A DNA stretch of 22,563 nucleotides from NCBI GenBank assembly GCA_020024815.1, contig JAHHTE010000015.1, positions 1 through 22,563 on the forward strand, read 5' to 3'. Positions within the stretch are counted from its first letter, which is position 1, and every line of letters begins with the position of its first letter. Under the pieces are notes generated by a model, which saw only the letters and a list, made by a program, of their open reading frames with translations, ran no database searches and was not told the DNA's origin. The translations under genes were made by a program, and so were the position numbers. Source of the DNA: Mailhella sp. GTDB lineage: Bacteria > Desulfobacterota > Desulfovibrionia > Desulfovibrionales > Desulfovibrionaceae. Below, one piece after another: positions 6,894-13,839 of this stretch.

Positions 6894-8213
6894 ATGAGAG
6901 ATTCAACCCCTAGAGAAATTGTAGCTGAATTAGATAAATATATTATTGGGCAAGAACAAGCAAAAAAAATGGTTGCTATTGCTGTACGAAATAGATGGAG
7001 AAGACAAAAACTTTCTCCTGAAATGCGTGATGAAATAGCTCCAAAAAATATTATTTTAATGGGACCTACTGGGGTAGGGAAAACTGAAATAGCTCGCCGT
7101 TTAGCAAAACTTACAGGTGCTCCTTTTGTAAAAGTTGAAGCAACAAAATATACAGAAGTAGGTTATGTTGGTCGTGATGTAGAATCTATGATCCGAGATT
7201 TACTTGATATTGGTATTAAACTTATTCGTGATGAAGAAAATGAAAAAGTAAAAGAACAAGCAGAAAAAGCAGCAGAAGAACGTTTGCTTGATTTATTATT
7301 ACCTCATAGTCCTTCTAGTGATGGAAGTAGTCGCGAAAGTACAAGAGAAAAATTGCGTAACCTTTGGCATTTAGGACATTTAGATAATCATGAGGTAGAA
7401 GTGGAAGTAAAAGAAACTTCTCCTCAAATTGATATGTTTGCAATGCCAGGTATGGATCAAATTGGTGATCAAATCAAAACATTAATGGGAAAAATTTCTC
7501 CAAGTAAAACAAATAAAAAGCGTTTAAAAACAAAAGCTGCATATAAAATTTTATTACAACAAGAATCTGATAAGCTTATTGATGATGATAAACTTATTGA
7601 AATTGCAAAAGAACGTGTAGAACAAAGCGGTATTGTTTTTATTGATGAAATTGATAAAGTAGCAAGCTCTGCAAGTTCTCAAAGAAATTCTGATGTTTCT
7701 CGTGAGGGAGTGCAAAGGGATTTACTTCCTATTGTTGAAGGAAGCACTGTAAATACAAAATATGGTATGATTAAAACAGATCATATTTTATTTATTGCAG
7801 CAGGAGCTTTTCATTTTAGTAAACCTTCTGATTTAATTCCAGAATTACAAGGACGTTTTCCTTTGCGTGTGGAATTACAAGCACTTGGAAAAGATGAATT
7901 TTATAAAATTCTTACAGAACCTGATAATTCTTTACAAAAGCAATATGTAGCTTTATTGCAAACTGAAGATGTGCAACTCTCTTTTACTGAAGATGGTTTG
8001 CTTGAAATTGCAAGTTTTGCAGAAGAAATTAATGCTCAATCTGAAAATATTGGGGCAAGACGATTATATACAATATTAGAAAAAATCTTAGCTGATATTT
8101 CTTTTGAAGCTCCTGAAAGAAAATATCAACATATTGTTGTAACTAAAGAATATGTTAATGAACATTTAGAAGATGTTCGCGAAGATAAAGACTTAAGCCA
8201 ATATATTTTATAA
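6894..8213 (+). CDS. hslU: ATP-dependent protease ATPase subunit HslU (ClpY)
   Basis: HslU is the hexameric AAA-plus unfoldase that feeds substrates into the HslV peptidase. The 439-residue product is full length (about 443 in E. coli). Visible elements are IIGQEQAKK (17-25), Walker A GPTGVGKT (57-64), the pore loop GYVGRD (90-95), a charged I-domain at about 110-235, Walker B FIDEID (249-254), the arginine finger in GRFP (R321), sensor 2 GARR (387-390) and the C-terminal tail DLSQYIL that docks into HslV. The start has AGGA seven bases upstream. It follows the sirtuin gene by 10 bp. The partner hslV, commonly immediately upstream, is not in this window, and the position is occupied by the sirtuin instead. 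Confidence 0.97.
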   Translation: MRDSTPREIVAELDKYIIGQEQAKKMVAIAVRNRWRRQKLSPEMRDEIAPKNIILMGPTGVGKTEIARRLAKLTGAPFVKVEATKYTEVGYVGRDVESMIRDLLDIGIKLIRDEENEKVKEQAEKAAEERLLDLLLPHSPSSDGSSRESTREKLRNLWHLGHLDNHEVEVEVKETSPQIDMFAMPGMDQIGDQIKTLMGKISPSKTNKKRLKTKAAYKILLQQESDKLIDDDKLIEIAKERVEQSGIVFIDEIDKVASSASSQRNSDVSREGVQRDLLPIVEGSTVNTKYGMIKTDHILFIAAGAFHFSKPSDLIPELQGRFPLRVELQALGKDEFYKILTEPDNSLQKQYVALLQTEDVQLSFTEDGLLEIASFAEEINAQSENIGARRLYTILEKILADISFEAPERKYQHIVVTKEYVNEHLEDVREDKDLSQYIL

Positions 8214-8254
8214 TTTTTAGCTTTTAAAATAATTTTGCCTAAATTTTTATTTTT

Positions 8255-8277
8255 TTGGGGGAAATGATTTCCCCCAA
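8255..8277. repeat. GC-rich perfect hairpin after hslU
   Basis: TTGGGGGAAA and TTTCCCCCAA form a perfect 10-bp stem with a TGA loop, followed by ACCCCCCTCAATCA-like sequence rather than a T-run. It may help 3-prime end formation of hslU but is not a classical terminator. It resembles the dispersed hairpin repeat (8501, 10650, 22017) in having a G-run stem and a C-rich flank, but the sequences do not align well. The gene-free stretch 8214-8587 holds this and the next five elements. Confidence 0.55.
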
Positions 8278-8290
8278 CCCCCCTCAATCA

Positions 8291-8326
8291 GGCAAATTTA
8301 TTGAAACAAGTTTCAATAAATTTGCC
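8291..8326. repeat. Perfect 17-bp inverted repeat
   Basis: GGCAAATTTATTGAAAC (8291-8307) and GTTTCAATAAATTTGCC (8310-8326) are exact reverse complements separated by two bases. As RNA this would be a 16-bp stem with a 4-nt loop. Its right arm is shared with the next hairpin, so the two cannot form at once. Confidence 0.85.
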
Positions 8327-8345
8327 AATGTTAGGCATTGGCAAA
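8321..8345. repeat. 10-bp hairpin competing with the preceding repeat
   Basis: TTTGCCAATG (8321-8330) pairs perfectly with CATTGGCAAA (8336-8345) over a 5-nt loop, and AAATTTTTC follows. The first six bases are also the end of the 17-bp inverted repeat. The T5 run two to three bases past the stem makes a terminator role possible on the plus strand. Confidence 0.6.
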
Positions 8346-8429
8346 AAATTTTTCAAAAATAGAAAAGTTATTTATTTTATTTAGTAACTATTTTTAGTTA
8401 ATTGTATTGTAACTATATTTAATAATACT

Positions 8430-8456
8430 TTTTCATTATGAATATATCAATATAAT
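8430..8456 (+). promoter_or_regulatory. Putative promoter ahead of the RNA methyltransferase
   Basis: A perfect TATAAT at 8451-8456 has only weak -35 candidates (TTTTCA at 8430-8435, 15 bp away). Initiation near 8463 would put the following 16-bp inverted repeat at the very start of the transcript. Confidence 0.35.
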
Positions 8457-8466
8457 GTCGAGAAAA

Positions 8467-8500
8467 ATAAAATCTCTTTTGTACACAAAAGAGATTTTAT
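8467..8500. repeat. Perfect 16-bp inverted repeat
   Basis: ATAAAATCTCTTTTGT (8467-8482) and ACAAAAGAGATTTTAT (8485-8500) are exact reverse complements separated by AC. The right arm contains GATTTTAT, so a terminator in either direction is conceivable, but the T-run is short and inside the stem. Confidence 0.85.
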
Positions 8501-8562
8501 ATTAAAAAGTTTTGAAGGGAGAGTTTGAGAGGGGAAACTTTTTCAAAAGTTCCCCTCTCAAA
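8501..8562 (+). repeat. Dispersed hairpin repeat, copy A
   Basis: The element begins ATTAAAAAGTTTTGAAGGG and ends with a long hairpin: TTTGAGAGGGGAA(A)CTTTT pairs with AAAAGTTCCCCTCTCAAA, with one bulged A. Copies B (10650-10709) and C (22017-22077, inverted) share both the A/T-rich leader and the hairpin. It ends 25 bp before the methyltransferase start. Confidence 0.8.
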
Positions 8563-8587
8563 AAAGAAAAAATAACCTGTGGATATT

Positions 8588-10033
8588 ATGGAAGAAAGAA
8601 TTATTGTACGTTTGCATAGTATGAGCCATGACGGGCGAGCCATTGGACGCTATGAAAATGGCAAAGAAAAGGGCATAGCTGTTTTTGTTGAAAATGCAGT
8701 TATGGGGCAAACTGTTCAAGCAAAAATTATAAAAAAGAAAAAAAAATATATTGAAGCTCAATGTGAACAAGTTTTAGAACAAGAAAACTTTGTAACAAAA
8801 GGAATTTGTTCTCATTTTTTAGAATGTGGGGGGTGTGCTTGGCAATTATTAGAGTATCCAGTGCAAGCAAAAGAAAAAGAGCATATTGTTTTAAATTCAT
8901 TACAAAGAATTGGTAATTTTTCTCAAGAATATTTACAGCAAAAAATATTTCCTATTTTAACACCTTTAAATTGTCAATTTTCTAAGATTACAGCATATAG
9001 AAATAAAATGGAATTTGCGTTTTCTTGTGAAAATGGAAAGCAAAAGGTGGGATTACATAAAAAAAATAGCCATGAAATTATAGAAATTACAGATTGTATG
9101 CTTATGGATAAGAAAGCTATGGAAATTCTTTCTATCTTAAGAAATGTAACAAAAGATTATTCAGAAAAATTTTTGCGATTTGCAGTGTTACGTAATTTTA
9201 ATAATGAATGGACACTTGAACTTATTACATATCCTTTTTCAAAAAATAAAGAAATAGAGCAAAATCTTATTGTTTTATGCTATGAAAAAATAAAGCCTTT
9301 AATTAAAGGATTAATTCATAGTATACGTAAAAGTTCTTTTGATGTTGCCTATGGTGAAGAAATTATAAAACTTTATGGAAATACAGAACTTTTTGAAAAT
9401 TTACATATAAAAGAACAAAAAAAATCTTTTTCTTTAGGAAATACAGCTTTTTTTCAAGTAAATACGCAAATGACAGAAATTTTATATTCTGTGGTTTATG
9501 AATTGGCTTCTTTGGTTTTACCTAAAGAAAATGGGCAGTTATGGGATATTTATTGTGGTTTGGGATCTATTGGTTTATCTTTAGCAAATTTATTGAAATA
9601 TAATGAAAAGCAAAATTCTATATATGAAAAAAATATTCCTTTTTGTGTAACACAATATAAAAAGCCTTTTTTATTAGGTGTAGAAGTTGTAGACCAAGCC
9701 ATACAATTAGCAAAACAAAATGCTATAAACTCATCTTGTGATTTTGCAAGATTTGAAGTGAATAGTGCTAAAAAATTAGAGCAATATTTTAAACGTTTTA
9801 GTTTGCCTAATGTATTGGTTTTAGATCCTCCACGTGCTGGGGTAGAAGAACAAGCTATTCAAGCAATATTAAAATATTTACCAGAACATATTATTTATGT
9901 TTCTTGTAATCCAGCAACTTTAGCAAGAGATTTAGCCCTGTTATCAGAAAAATATCAACTTTGCATAGTACAACCTGTTGACTTATTCCCTCATACTCCT
10001 CATGTTGAGACAGTAGTATTATTGTCCAAATAA
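8588..10033 (+). CDS. rlmD: TRAM-domain Fe-S 23S rRNA (uracil-5-)-methyltransferase, RlmD/RumA type
   Basis: This is a SAM-dependent RNA m5U methyltransferase, cytoplasmic, most likely acting on 23S rRNA. From the ATG at 8588 it has 481 residues: an N-terminal TRAM RNA-binding domain (about 1-65), a [4Fe-4S] site (C74, C80, C83 in C-x5-CGGC, and C170), then the Rossmann methyltransferase with DIYCGLGSIGL (320-330), DPPRAG (413-418), the catalytic cysteine C440 in SCNPATLARDL, and the general-base glutamate in PHVETV (E474). A GTG three codons upstream (8579) is the alternative start; the ATG is preferred for the GGA at 8581-8583. The exact uridine modified (U1939 for RlmD, U747 for RlmC) cannot be settled from sequence, so the symbol is provisional. 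Confidence 0.9.
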   Translation: MEERIIVRLHSMSHDGRAIGRYENGKEKGIAVFVENAVMGQTVQAKIIKKKKKYIEAQCEQVLEQENFVTKGICSHFLECGGCAWQLLEYPVQAKEKEHIVLNSLQRIGNFSQEYLQQKIFPILTPLNCQFSKITAYRNKMEFAFSCENGKQKVGLHKKNSHEIIEITDCMLMDKKAMEILSILRNVTKDYSEKFLRFAVLRNFNNEWTLELITYPFSKNKEIEQNLIVLCYEKIKPLIKGLIHSIRKSSFDVAYGEEIIKLYGNTELFENLHIKEQKKSFSLGNTAFFQVNTQMTEILYSVVYELASLVLPKENGQLWDIYCGLGSIGLSLANLLKYNEKQNSIYEKNIPFCVTQYKKPFLLGVEVVDQAIQLAKQNAINSSCDFARFEVNSAKKLEQYFKRFSLPNVLVLDPPRAGVEEQAIQAILKYLPEHIIYVSCNPATLARDLALLSEKYQLCIVQPVDLFPHTPHVETVVLLSK

Positions 10034-10070
10034 AAAATAATAAAAGCAAGAAGATTTTATTACGAACAAA

Positions 10071-10505
10071 TTAAAGTAAGGATAGTAATTCGTTGAGAAA
10101 TATATTGTGTTTGCTAAGTAGTTTCTCTAAACATTGTTTAAATGCTTCTTTTGCTGTTGAATATAATGCTTCTTTGAAATAAACAATTCCAATTACTATT
10201 TGTAATTGTTGATTTAGATCGTCTAAGCTAAGATTATCGTAATATTCTTTAGTTATGGGGAATACTTGTATTCCTGTAATCTTTACAGTATTATTAATAA
10301 AAGAGGCGTATTCATTTAGGTATTTTTGTAAAGTAGTCCATTTTGTTTCTTTCTCATTTGAATTAATAGCAGAAATTGCTTCTGATGTTTTTTTTATAGA
10401 ATGTCGCAAAGCGTGTGTTAGTTCTGCTGCATTTTTTATACAATCAAAAATCATTAAATTTTTTTCTTGATCTTCATGTGTTATTATATGATTTAATGTT
10501 GACAT
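10071..10505 (-). CDS. Hypothetical helical protein
   Basis: I do not recognise this 144-residue protein. It has no signal peptide or membrane segment, is strongly predicted helical by composition, and carries an N-terminal run of polar heptad-like residues (NAAELTHALRHSIKKTSEAI, about 25-44) followed by LQKYLNEYASFI and a hydrophobic C-terminal helix (LEKLLSKHNIFLNELLSLL). The ATG has AGG seven bases upstream (CAGGTATTAT), which supports a real gene, as does the uninterrupted frame in AT-rich DNA. It converges on the methyltransferase gene with a 37-bp gap and is separated from the downstream-reading hexosaminidase by repeat copy B. It could be a small adaptor or structural protein, but nothing in the sequence identifies a function. 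Confidence 0.7.
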   Translation of the reverse strand: MSTLNHIITHEDQEKNLMIFDCIKNAAELTHALRHSIKKTSEAISAINSNEKETKWTTLQKYLNEYASFINNTVKITGIQVFPITKEYYDNLSLDDLNQQLQIVIGIVYFKEALYSTAKEAFKQCLEKLLSKHNIFLNELLSLL

Positions 10506-10649
10506 AATAATACCTGTTTATTAACTTATTTATTTTAATATAAATGTATATAATATAATTGAAATTCTATTTTTTATTAGAAATATTATATATAAATCTT
10601 ATATAATATCAATATATAGATTATAAATAATTATTAATATATAATTTTA

Positions 10650-10709
10650 ATTAAAAATTTTTGAAGGAAAATTTTGAGAGGAGAACTTTTCAAAAGTTCT
10701 CTTCTCAAA
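10650..10709 (+). repeat. Dispersed hairpin repeat, copy B
   Basis: This copy has leader ATTAAAAATTTTTGAAGG and hairpin TTTGAGAGGAGAACTTTT / AAAAGTTCTCTTCTCAAA with one G-U pair. Relative to copy A, a G-C pair in the stem is replaced by A-T on both arms. It lies in the 217-bp gap between the hypothetical gene and the hexosaminidase, which is otherwise plain AT-rich sequence. Confidence 0.8.
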
Positions 10710-10722
10710 GAAATATTTCTTA

Positions 10723-11853
10723 TTATAACATATATTCAGTTTTCATTTTACGTATTCTTTTCCAAGATTCTTGAATTCTTTGTTTACTAATTTTTCCTTC
10801 ATTTACAAGTTCGACAATACAGGTGTAAACTTTTTCAGGAAGTTTTGGGTCGTATTTGAAATTATTACTAAAAAGTAAAATATCATTTCCTGCTTGGATA
10901 GCAAGGTAAATACTATCTTTTAATGAATAATGTTTATTAATTGCACCCATTTGCATATCATCAGTTATAACAACACCATTGAATTTTAGGCGATTACGAA
11001 GAAGCATTGTAATGGCGTTATGAGAAAGGCTTGCAGGTTTATCATCAATTTGTTTATGGTATACATGAGCTACCATTATCATTCCGTTATATTCTTTTTC
11101 AATAAAGCGTTTATAGGGAATAAGTTCTTTTTCTTGCCATGTGCTTGTTATGTCAGTAAATCCTAAATGGCTATCTTTTAATGCATTTCCATGTCCTGGA
11201 AAATGTTTTAATGTAGGAATAATGTTTGTTTTTTTCATTGCTTTTGCATAAGCGTATGCATGTTCGATAACTTCCATTGCAATAGGGCTAAATGCTCTTT
11301 CTTTTGCTCCAATGGCAGGAGATTTTGGATTATGAATATCTACACTTGGAGCAAAATTTACATTGAAACCACATTCTTTTAATTCTAAAGCTATTTGTTT
11401 AGCTGTTTCATAAGTATTTTTGCTATCTTTTTTTCCTAAGCTTAATGCAGTAGGATAATCTTTAAAACCATTTTTACGGCTTAAGCGTTGCACTTTTCCA
11501 CCTTCTTGGTCAACTGCAACAAATAAAGGATATTTACTTGTATTTTTTAATTCTTGGATAAGTTTTTGAATTTGTGTTTTATTTGCAAGGTTATAAGGAG
11601 TTAAATCTCCATGTGAATAAAATAAAATAACACCTCCAACTTTACCTTGTTCTAACATTTTTTGCACTTCTTGATCTTCTGAAAGACTTTGTCCTCTCAT
11701 GCCAATCATAAGCATTTGTCCAATCATTGCTTTATAATTATTATCAATTGCTTTAAATGCATCTTCATTGTTTTTATATGTATTTGCATAACTTGTTGAA
11801 ACAAATAAACTTATACATAATAAGCAAAAAATACTTTTAAAAATATGTTTCAT
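10723..11853 (-). CDS. nagZ: Exported GH3 beta-N-acetylhexosaminidase (NagZ-like)
   Basis: This glycoside hydrolase family 3 enzyme should release N-acetylglucosamine from muropeptides or other glycans. The 376 residues begin with a Sec signal (MKHIFKSIFCLLCISLFVSTSYA, cleavage near 23), followed by a single TIM-barrel domain: DQEGGKVQR (115-123), NFAPSVDI (166-173), the NagZ signature KHFPGHG (216-222) with the Asp-His dyad D227 and H229 in KDSH, and the nucleophile D298 in VITDDMQMG. Length exceeds cytoplasmic E. coli NagZ (341), largely because of the signal and N-terminal extension. The start has AAGGA six bases upstream. It diverges from the ABC-importer binding protein. Export places activity in the periplasm rather than the cytoplasm, so the role may differ from classical recycling; the symbol is used loosely. 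Confidence 0.88.
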   Translation of the reverse strand: MKHIFKSIFCLLCISLFVSTSYANTYKNNEDAFKAIDNNYKAMIGQMLMIGMRGQSLSEDQEVQKMLEQGKVGGVILFYSHGDLTPYNLANKTQIQKLIQELKNTSKYPLFVAVDQEGGKVQRLSRKNGFKDYPTALSLGKKDSKNTYETAKQIALELKECGFNVNFAPSVDIHNPKSPAIGAKERAFSPIAMEVIEHAYAYAKAMKKTNIIPTLKHFPGHGNALKDSHLGFTDITSTWQEKELIPYKRFIEKEYNGMIMVAHVYHKQIDDKPASLSHNAITMLLRNRLKFNGVVITDDMQMGAINKHYSLKDSIYLAIQAGNDILLFSNNFKYDPKLPEKVYTCIVELVNEGKISKQRIQESWKRIRKMKTEYML

Positions 11854-11948
11854 AATTAATCCTTTTTTAAATTTTTTTGAGAATAATCTTTTTTGTTTAT
11901 AAAGTATATATTATTAATTAGGAAAGAAAATTATAAAATTTATATTTC

Positions 11949-11978
11949 TTACTAATATACTTTAAAGTAACATATAAT
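11949..11978 (+). promoter_or_regulatory. Putative importer promoter with palindrome in the spacer
   Basis: A perfect TATAAT (11973-11978) lies 70 bp ahead of the binding-protein start, with a weak -35 (TTACTA, 11949-11954). The spacer contains the 12-bp palindrome TACTTTAAAGTA (11958-11969), where a repressor could sit. TATACTTT here is also the reverse complement of AAAGTATA at 11901-11908. Confidence 0.4.
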
Positions 11979-12047
11979 AAGATATATTTTTATATTGGCA
12001 AAATGTAGATAATGAATTATATTTTTACTACATTTTTTGAGGTTAAT

Positions 12048-12974
12048 ATGAAAAAAATTTTTATTAGTTTATTGATGTTACTAGGATTTACATCAATTGC
12101 AAATGCAAATGATGTTATTAAAGTAGGTACAATGCCAGCTGCTGATTCAATTCTTTTATATGTAGCACAAGAGGAAAAGCTATTTCAAAAGCAAGGACTT
12201 TCTGTGGAAATAGTTCCTTTTCAAAGTGCTATTGAAATGGGTGCAGCAATGCGTTCTGGTTCTATTGATGGAATTTTTACATGTGTTATAAATGCAACTT
12301 TGCAACATGTATCAGGAAATCCACAAACTATTATAGCAACAACTTCTTATGCTCGTCCAAATCAAAGACATTTTGGATTAGTTGTTTCTCCTAAAAAAGA
12401 AATTAATAATATTGAAGATATTCAAGGAAAAAAAGTTGCAATAGGTAAAGATACTATTGTTGATTATTTATTAACACAATTTTTAGAAAGTCGTAATTTA
12501 TCTGATGATTATGTAGAAAGGGAAGATATTCGTTCTATTGCAATGCGTTTGCAATTATTAATGGCAGGACAACTTGATATGGCACTTTTGCCTGAACCAC
12601 TTGTAAGCACTTTAGAAGCTCGTGGAGCAAAAGTAATTTTAGATGATACTAATTTACGTATGCCATTGGCAGTAATAAGTTTTTCACAAAAGAAACTAAC
12701 AAAAGAAAATTATAATGCAATTCGTCTTGCTTTGGATGAAGCAAGTAACTTAGTAAATGCTAGTCCTGAAAAATATAAGCAAATGATGGTGGAGAAAAAA
12801 CTTCTTTCAAGTGATGCTTTAAGTTTTTATAAAATGATAAGCTTTGATAAAGAAAATACTCCGCTTTATATTCCAAATGAAGAAGAAATAAAATCCTATT
12901 TTTCATGGTTAAAAAAACGTAATCTTATAAAAGAAGAACCTGATTATAAATTAATTATTCCTCAATTTAACTAG
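12048..12974 (+). CDS. ABC importer periplasmic binding protein, NMT1/SsuA-like
   Basis: This is the solute receptor of the importer completed by the next two genes. It has 308 residues with a Sec signal (MKKIFISLLMLLGFTSIANA, cleaved at about 20). The mature protein follows the nitrate/sulfonate/thiamine-precursor binding pattern: KVGTMPAADSILLYVAQEE, a K-x-F-x-K-x-GL element, AAMRSGSIDGIFT, then LVVSPKKEINNIEDIQGKKV (about 115-135) and MAGQLDMALLPEP. The ATG at 12048 is chosen for GAGG five bases upstream and because it gives a canonical signal; a longer frame from 12012 does not. The substrate (sulfonate, pyrimidine precursor or other) is not evident, and no biosynthetic or riboswitch context helps. 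Confidence 0.88.
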   Translation: MKKIFISLLMLLGFTSIANANDVIKVGTMPAADSILLYVAQEEKLFQKQGLSVEIVPFQSAIEMGAAMRSGSIDGIFTCVINATLQHVSGNPQTIIATTSYARPNQRHFGLVVSPKKEINNIEDIQGKKVAIGKDTIVDYLLTQFLESRNLSDDYVEREDIRSIAMRLQLLMAGQLDMALLPEPLVSTLEARGAKVILDDTNLRMPLAVISFSQKKLTKENYNAIRLALDEASNLVNASPEKYKQMMVEKKLLSSDALSFYKMISFDKENTPLYIPNEEEIKSYFSWLKKRNLIKEEPDYKLIIPQFN

Positions 12975-12998
12975 TAGTTGATTTATTATAAATAATGG

Positions 12999-13026
12999 GG
13001 GAGAATGTTCTCCCATTAATTTTTTT
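12999..13026 (+). terminator. Intercistronic hairpin within the ABC importer operon
   Basis: GGGAGAA and TTCTCCC form a 7-bp stem with a 2-nt gap (12999-13014), extendable by ATT/AAT with bulged Gs, followed after ATTAA by seven Ts. It lies between the receptor and ATPase genes, where partial termination or mRNA protection often gives excess binding protein. Confidence 0.55.
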
Positions 13027-13048
13027 ATATGTTGGTGTATAAATATTT

Positions 13049-13837
13049 ATGATGGATATACAAAATTCTTCTTGTATAGCAGGTATTAACGTACAAAATT
13101 TACAAAAGCATTATCAAGAAAACATTGTGTTAAATGATATTTCTTTTGTTGTGGAAGCAGGGCAAAGTTTATCAATTATTGGTCCTTCTGGGTGTGGAAA
13201 AAGTACACTTTTATCTTTATTAGCTCATATTGCAAAAGATTATAATGGAAAAATAACTTTTACTACTAAAAGAGGTAATGATTTTTTTCAAGAAAATAAA
13301 AGATTTCCACGAGTTTCTTATGTTTTGCAAGATTATGGATTATTTCCATGGAAAAGAGCTGATGAAAATCTTGCTTTGCCTTTGCTTTTGTTAGGTTTAT
13401 CAAAGAAAGAAAGAGAATTTAAAGTTAATCAAATGTTTTTTGAGTTAGGTTTACAAGGAATGGAAAAGCGTTTTCCAAGTGAATTATCAGGAGGGCAAAA
13501 ACAACGTTTGGCTCTGGGGAGAGCCTTAATTTCTGATCCTGAAATAATTTTATTAGATGAACCACTATCAAGTGTTGATGCAATTAATCGTGAATATTTA
13601 CAAAATGTAATTTTAGAATTGTGGAAAAAACATACTTTTACTTTTGTTCTTGTTACACATAGTGTTAGTGAAGCTGTATACTTAGGAAAAAATATTTTAG
13701 CACTTGAAAAATATTCTGAAGATAAAAAAATACAATATACGCATTTTGAAAATCCATATTTTGGAGAAAATGCCATGCGTGAAAAACCTGAATTTTTTGA
13801 ATTATGTAAGAAAATTCAAAAAGCAATAGTTTTATAA
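13049..13837 (+). CDS. ABC importer ATP-binding protein (SsuB/TauB-like)
   Basis: This is the cytoplasmic ATPase of the importer, 262 residues. All nucleotide-binding motifs are intact: Walker A GPSGCGKST (45-53), Q-loop glutamine Q94 in VLQDYGLFPW, signature LSGGQKQR (146-153), Walker B IILLDEP (166-172), D-loop SSVDA and H-loop H204 in LVTHSVSEA. The sequence YGLFPWK after the Q-loop is typical of the nitrate/sulfonate/taurine subfamily. Two tandem ATGs (13049 and 13052) are possible starts; GGTG at 13034-13037 is a weak ribosome-binding site, slightly distant. The stop codon is 2 bp from the permease start, indicating translational coupling. It follows the binding-protein gene across a hairpin. 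Confidence 0.93.
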   Translation: MMDIQNSSCIAGINVQNLQKHYQENIVLNDISFVVEAGQSLSIIGPSGCGKSTLLSLLAHIAKDYNGKITFTTKRGNDFFQENKRFPRVSYVLQDYGLFPWKRADENLALPLLLLGLSKKEREFKVNQMFFELGLQGMEKRFPSELSGGQKQRLALGRALISDPEIILLDEPLSSVDAINREYLQNVILELWKKHTFTFVLVTHSVSEAVYLGKNILALEKYSEDKKIQYTHFENPYFGENAMREKPEFFELCKKIQKAIVL

Positions 13838-13839
13838 TC

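Noticed and set aside
8214..8587. CRISPR-like array or tRNA in the repeat-rich gap
   Set aside because: The repeats are inverted and each different, not evenly spaced direct repeats, and no cloverleaf with a TTC loop or CCA end is seen.
8558..8770. 70-codon minus-strand frame over the methyltransferase start
   Set aside because: It is Phe/Asn-rich shadow sequence antisense to the conserved TRAM domain and its start lies in repeat A.
10036..10062. AT-only stem TAATAAAA/TTTTATTA between the methyltransferase and the hypothetical gene
   Set aside because: The stem has no G-C pairs and no proper T-run, so it is too weak to call a terminator.
11854..12047. Possible riboswitch (thiamine or SAM type) upstream of the importer
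   Set aside because: The leader is short and almost purely A/T, with no conserved GC-containing core of any riboswitch I know.
13429..13776. 115-codon minus-strand frame opposite the ABC ATPase
   Set aside because: It is the complement of a strongly conserved ATPase reading frame, with Cys/Phe/Ser-rich shadow composition.
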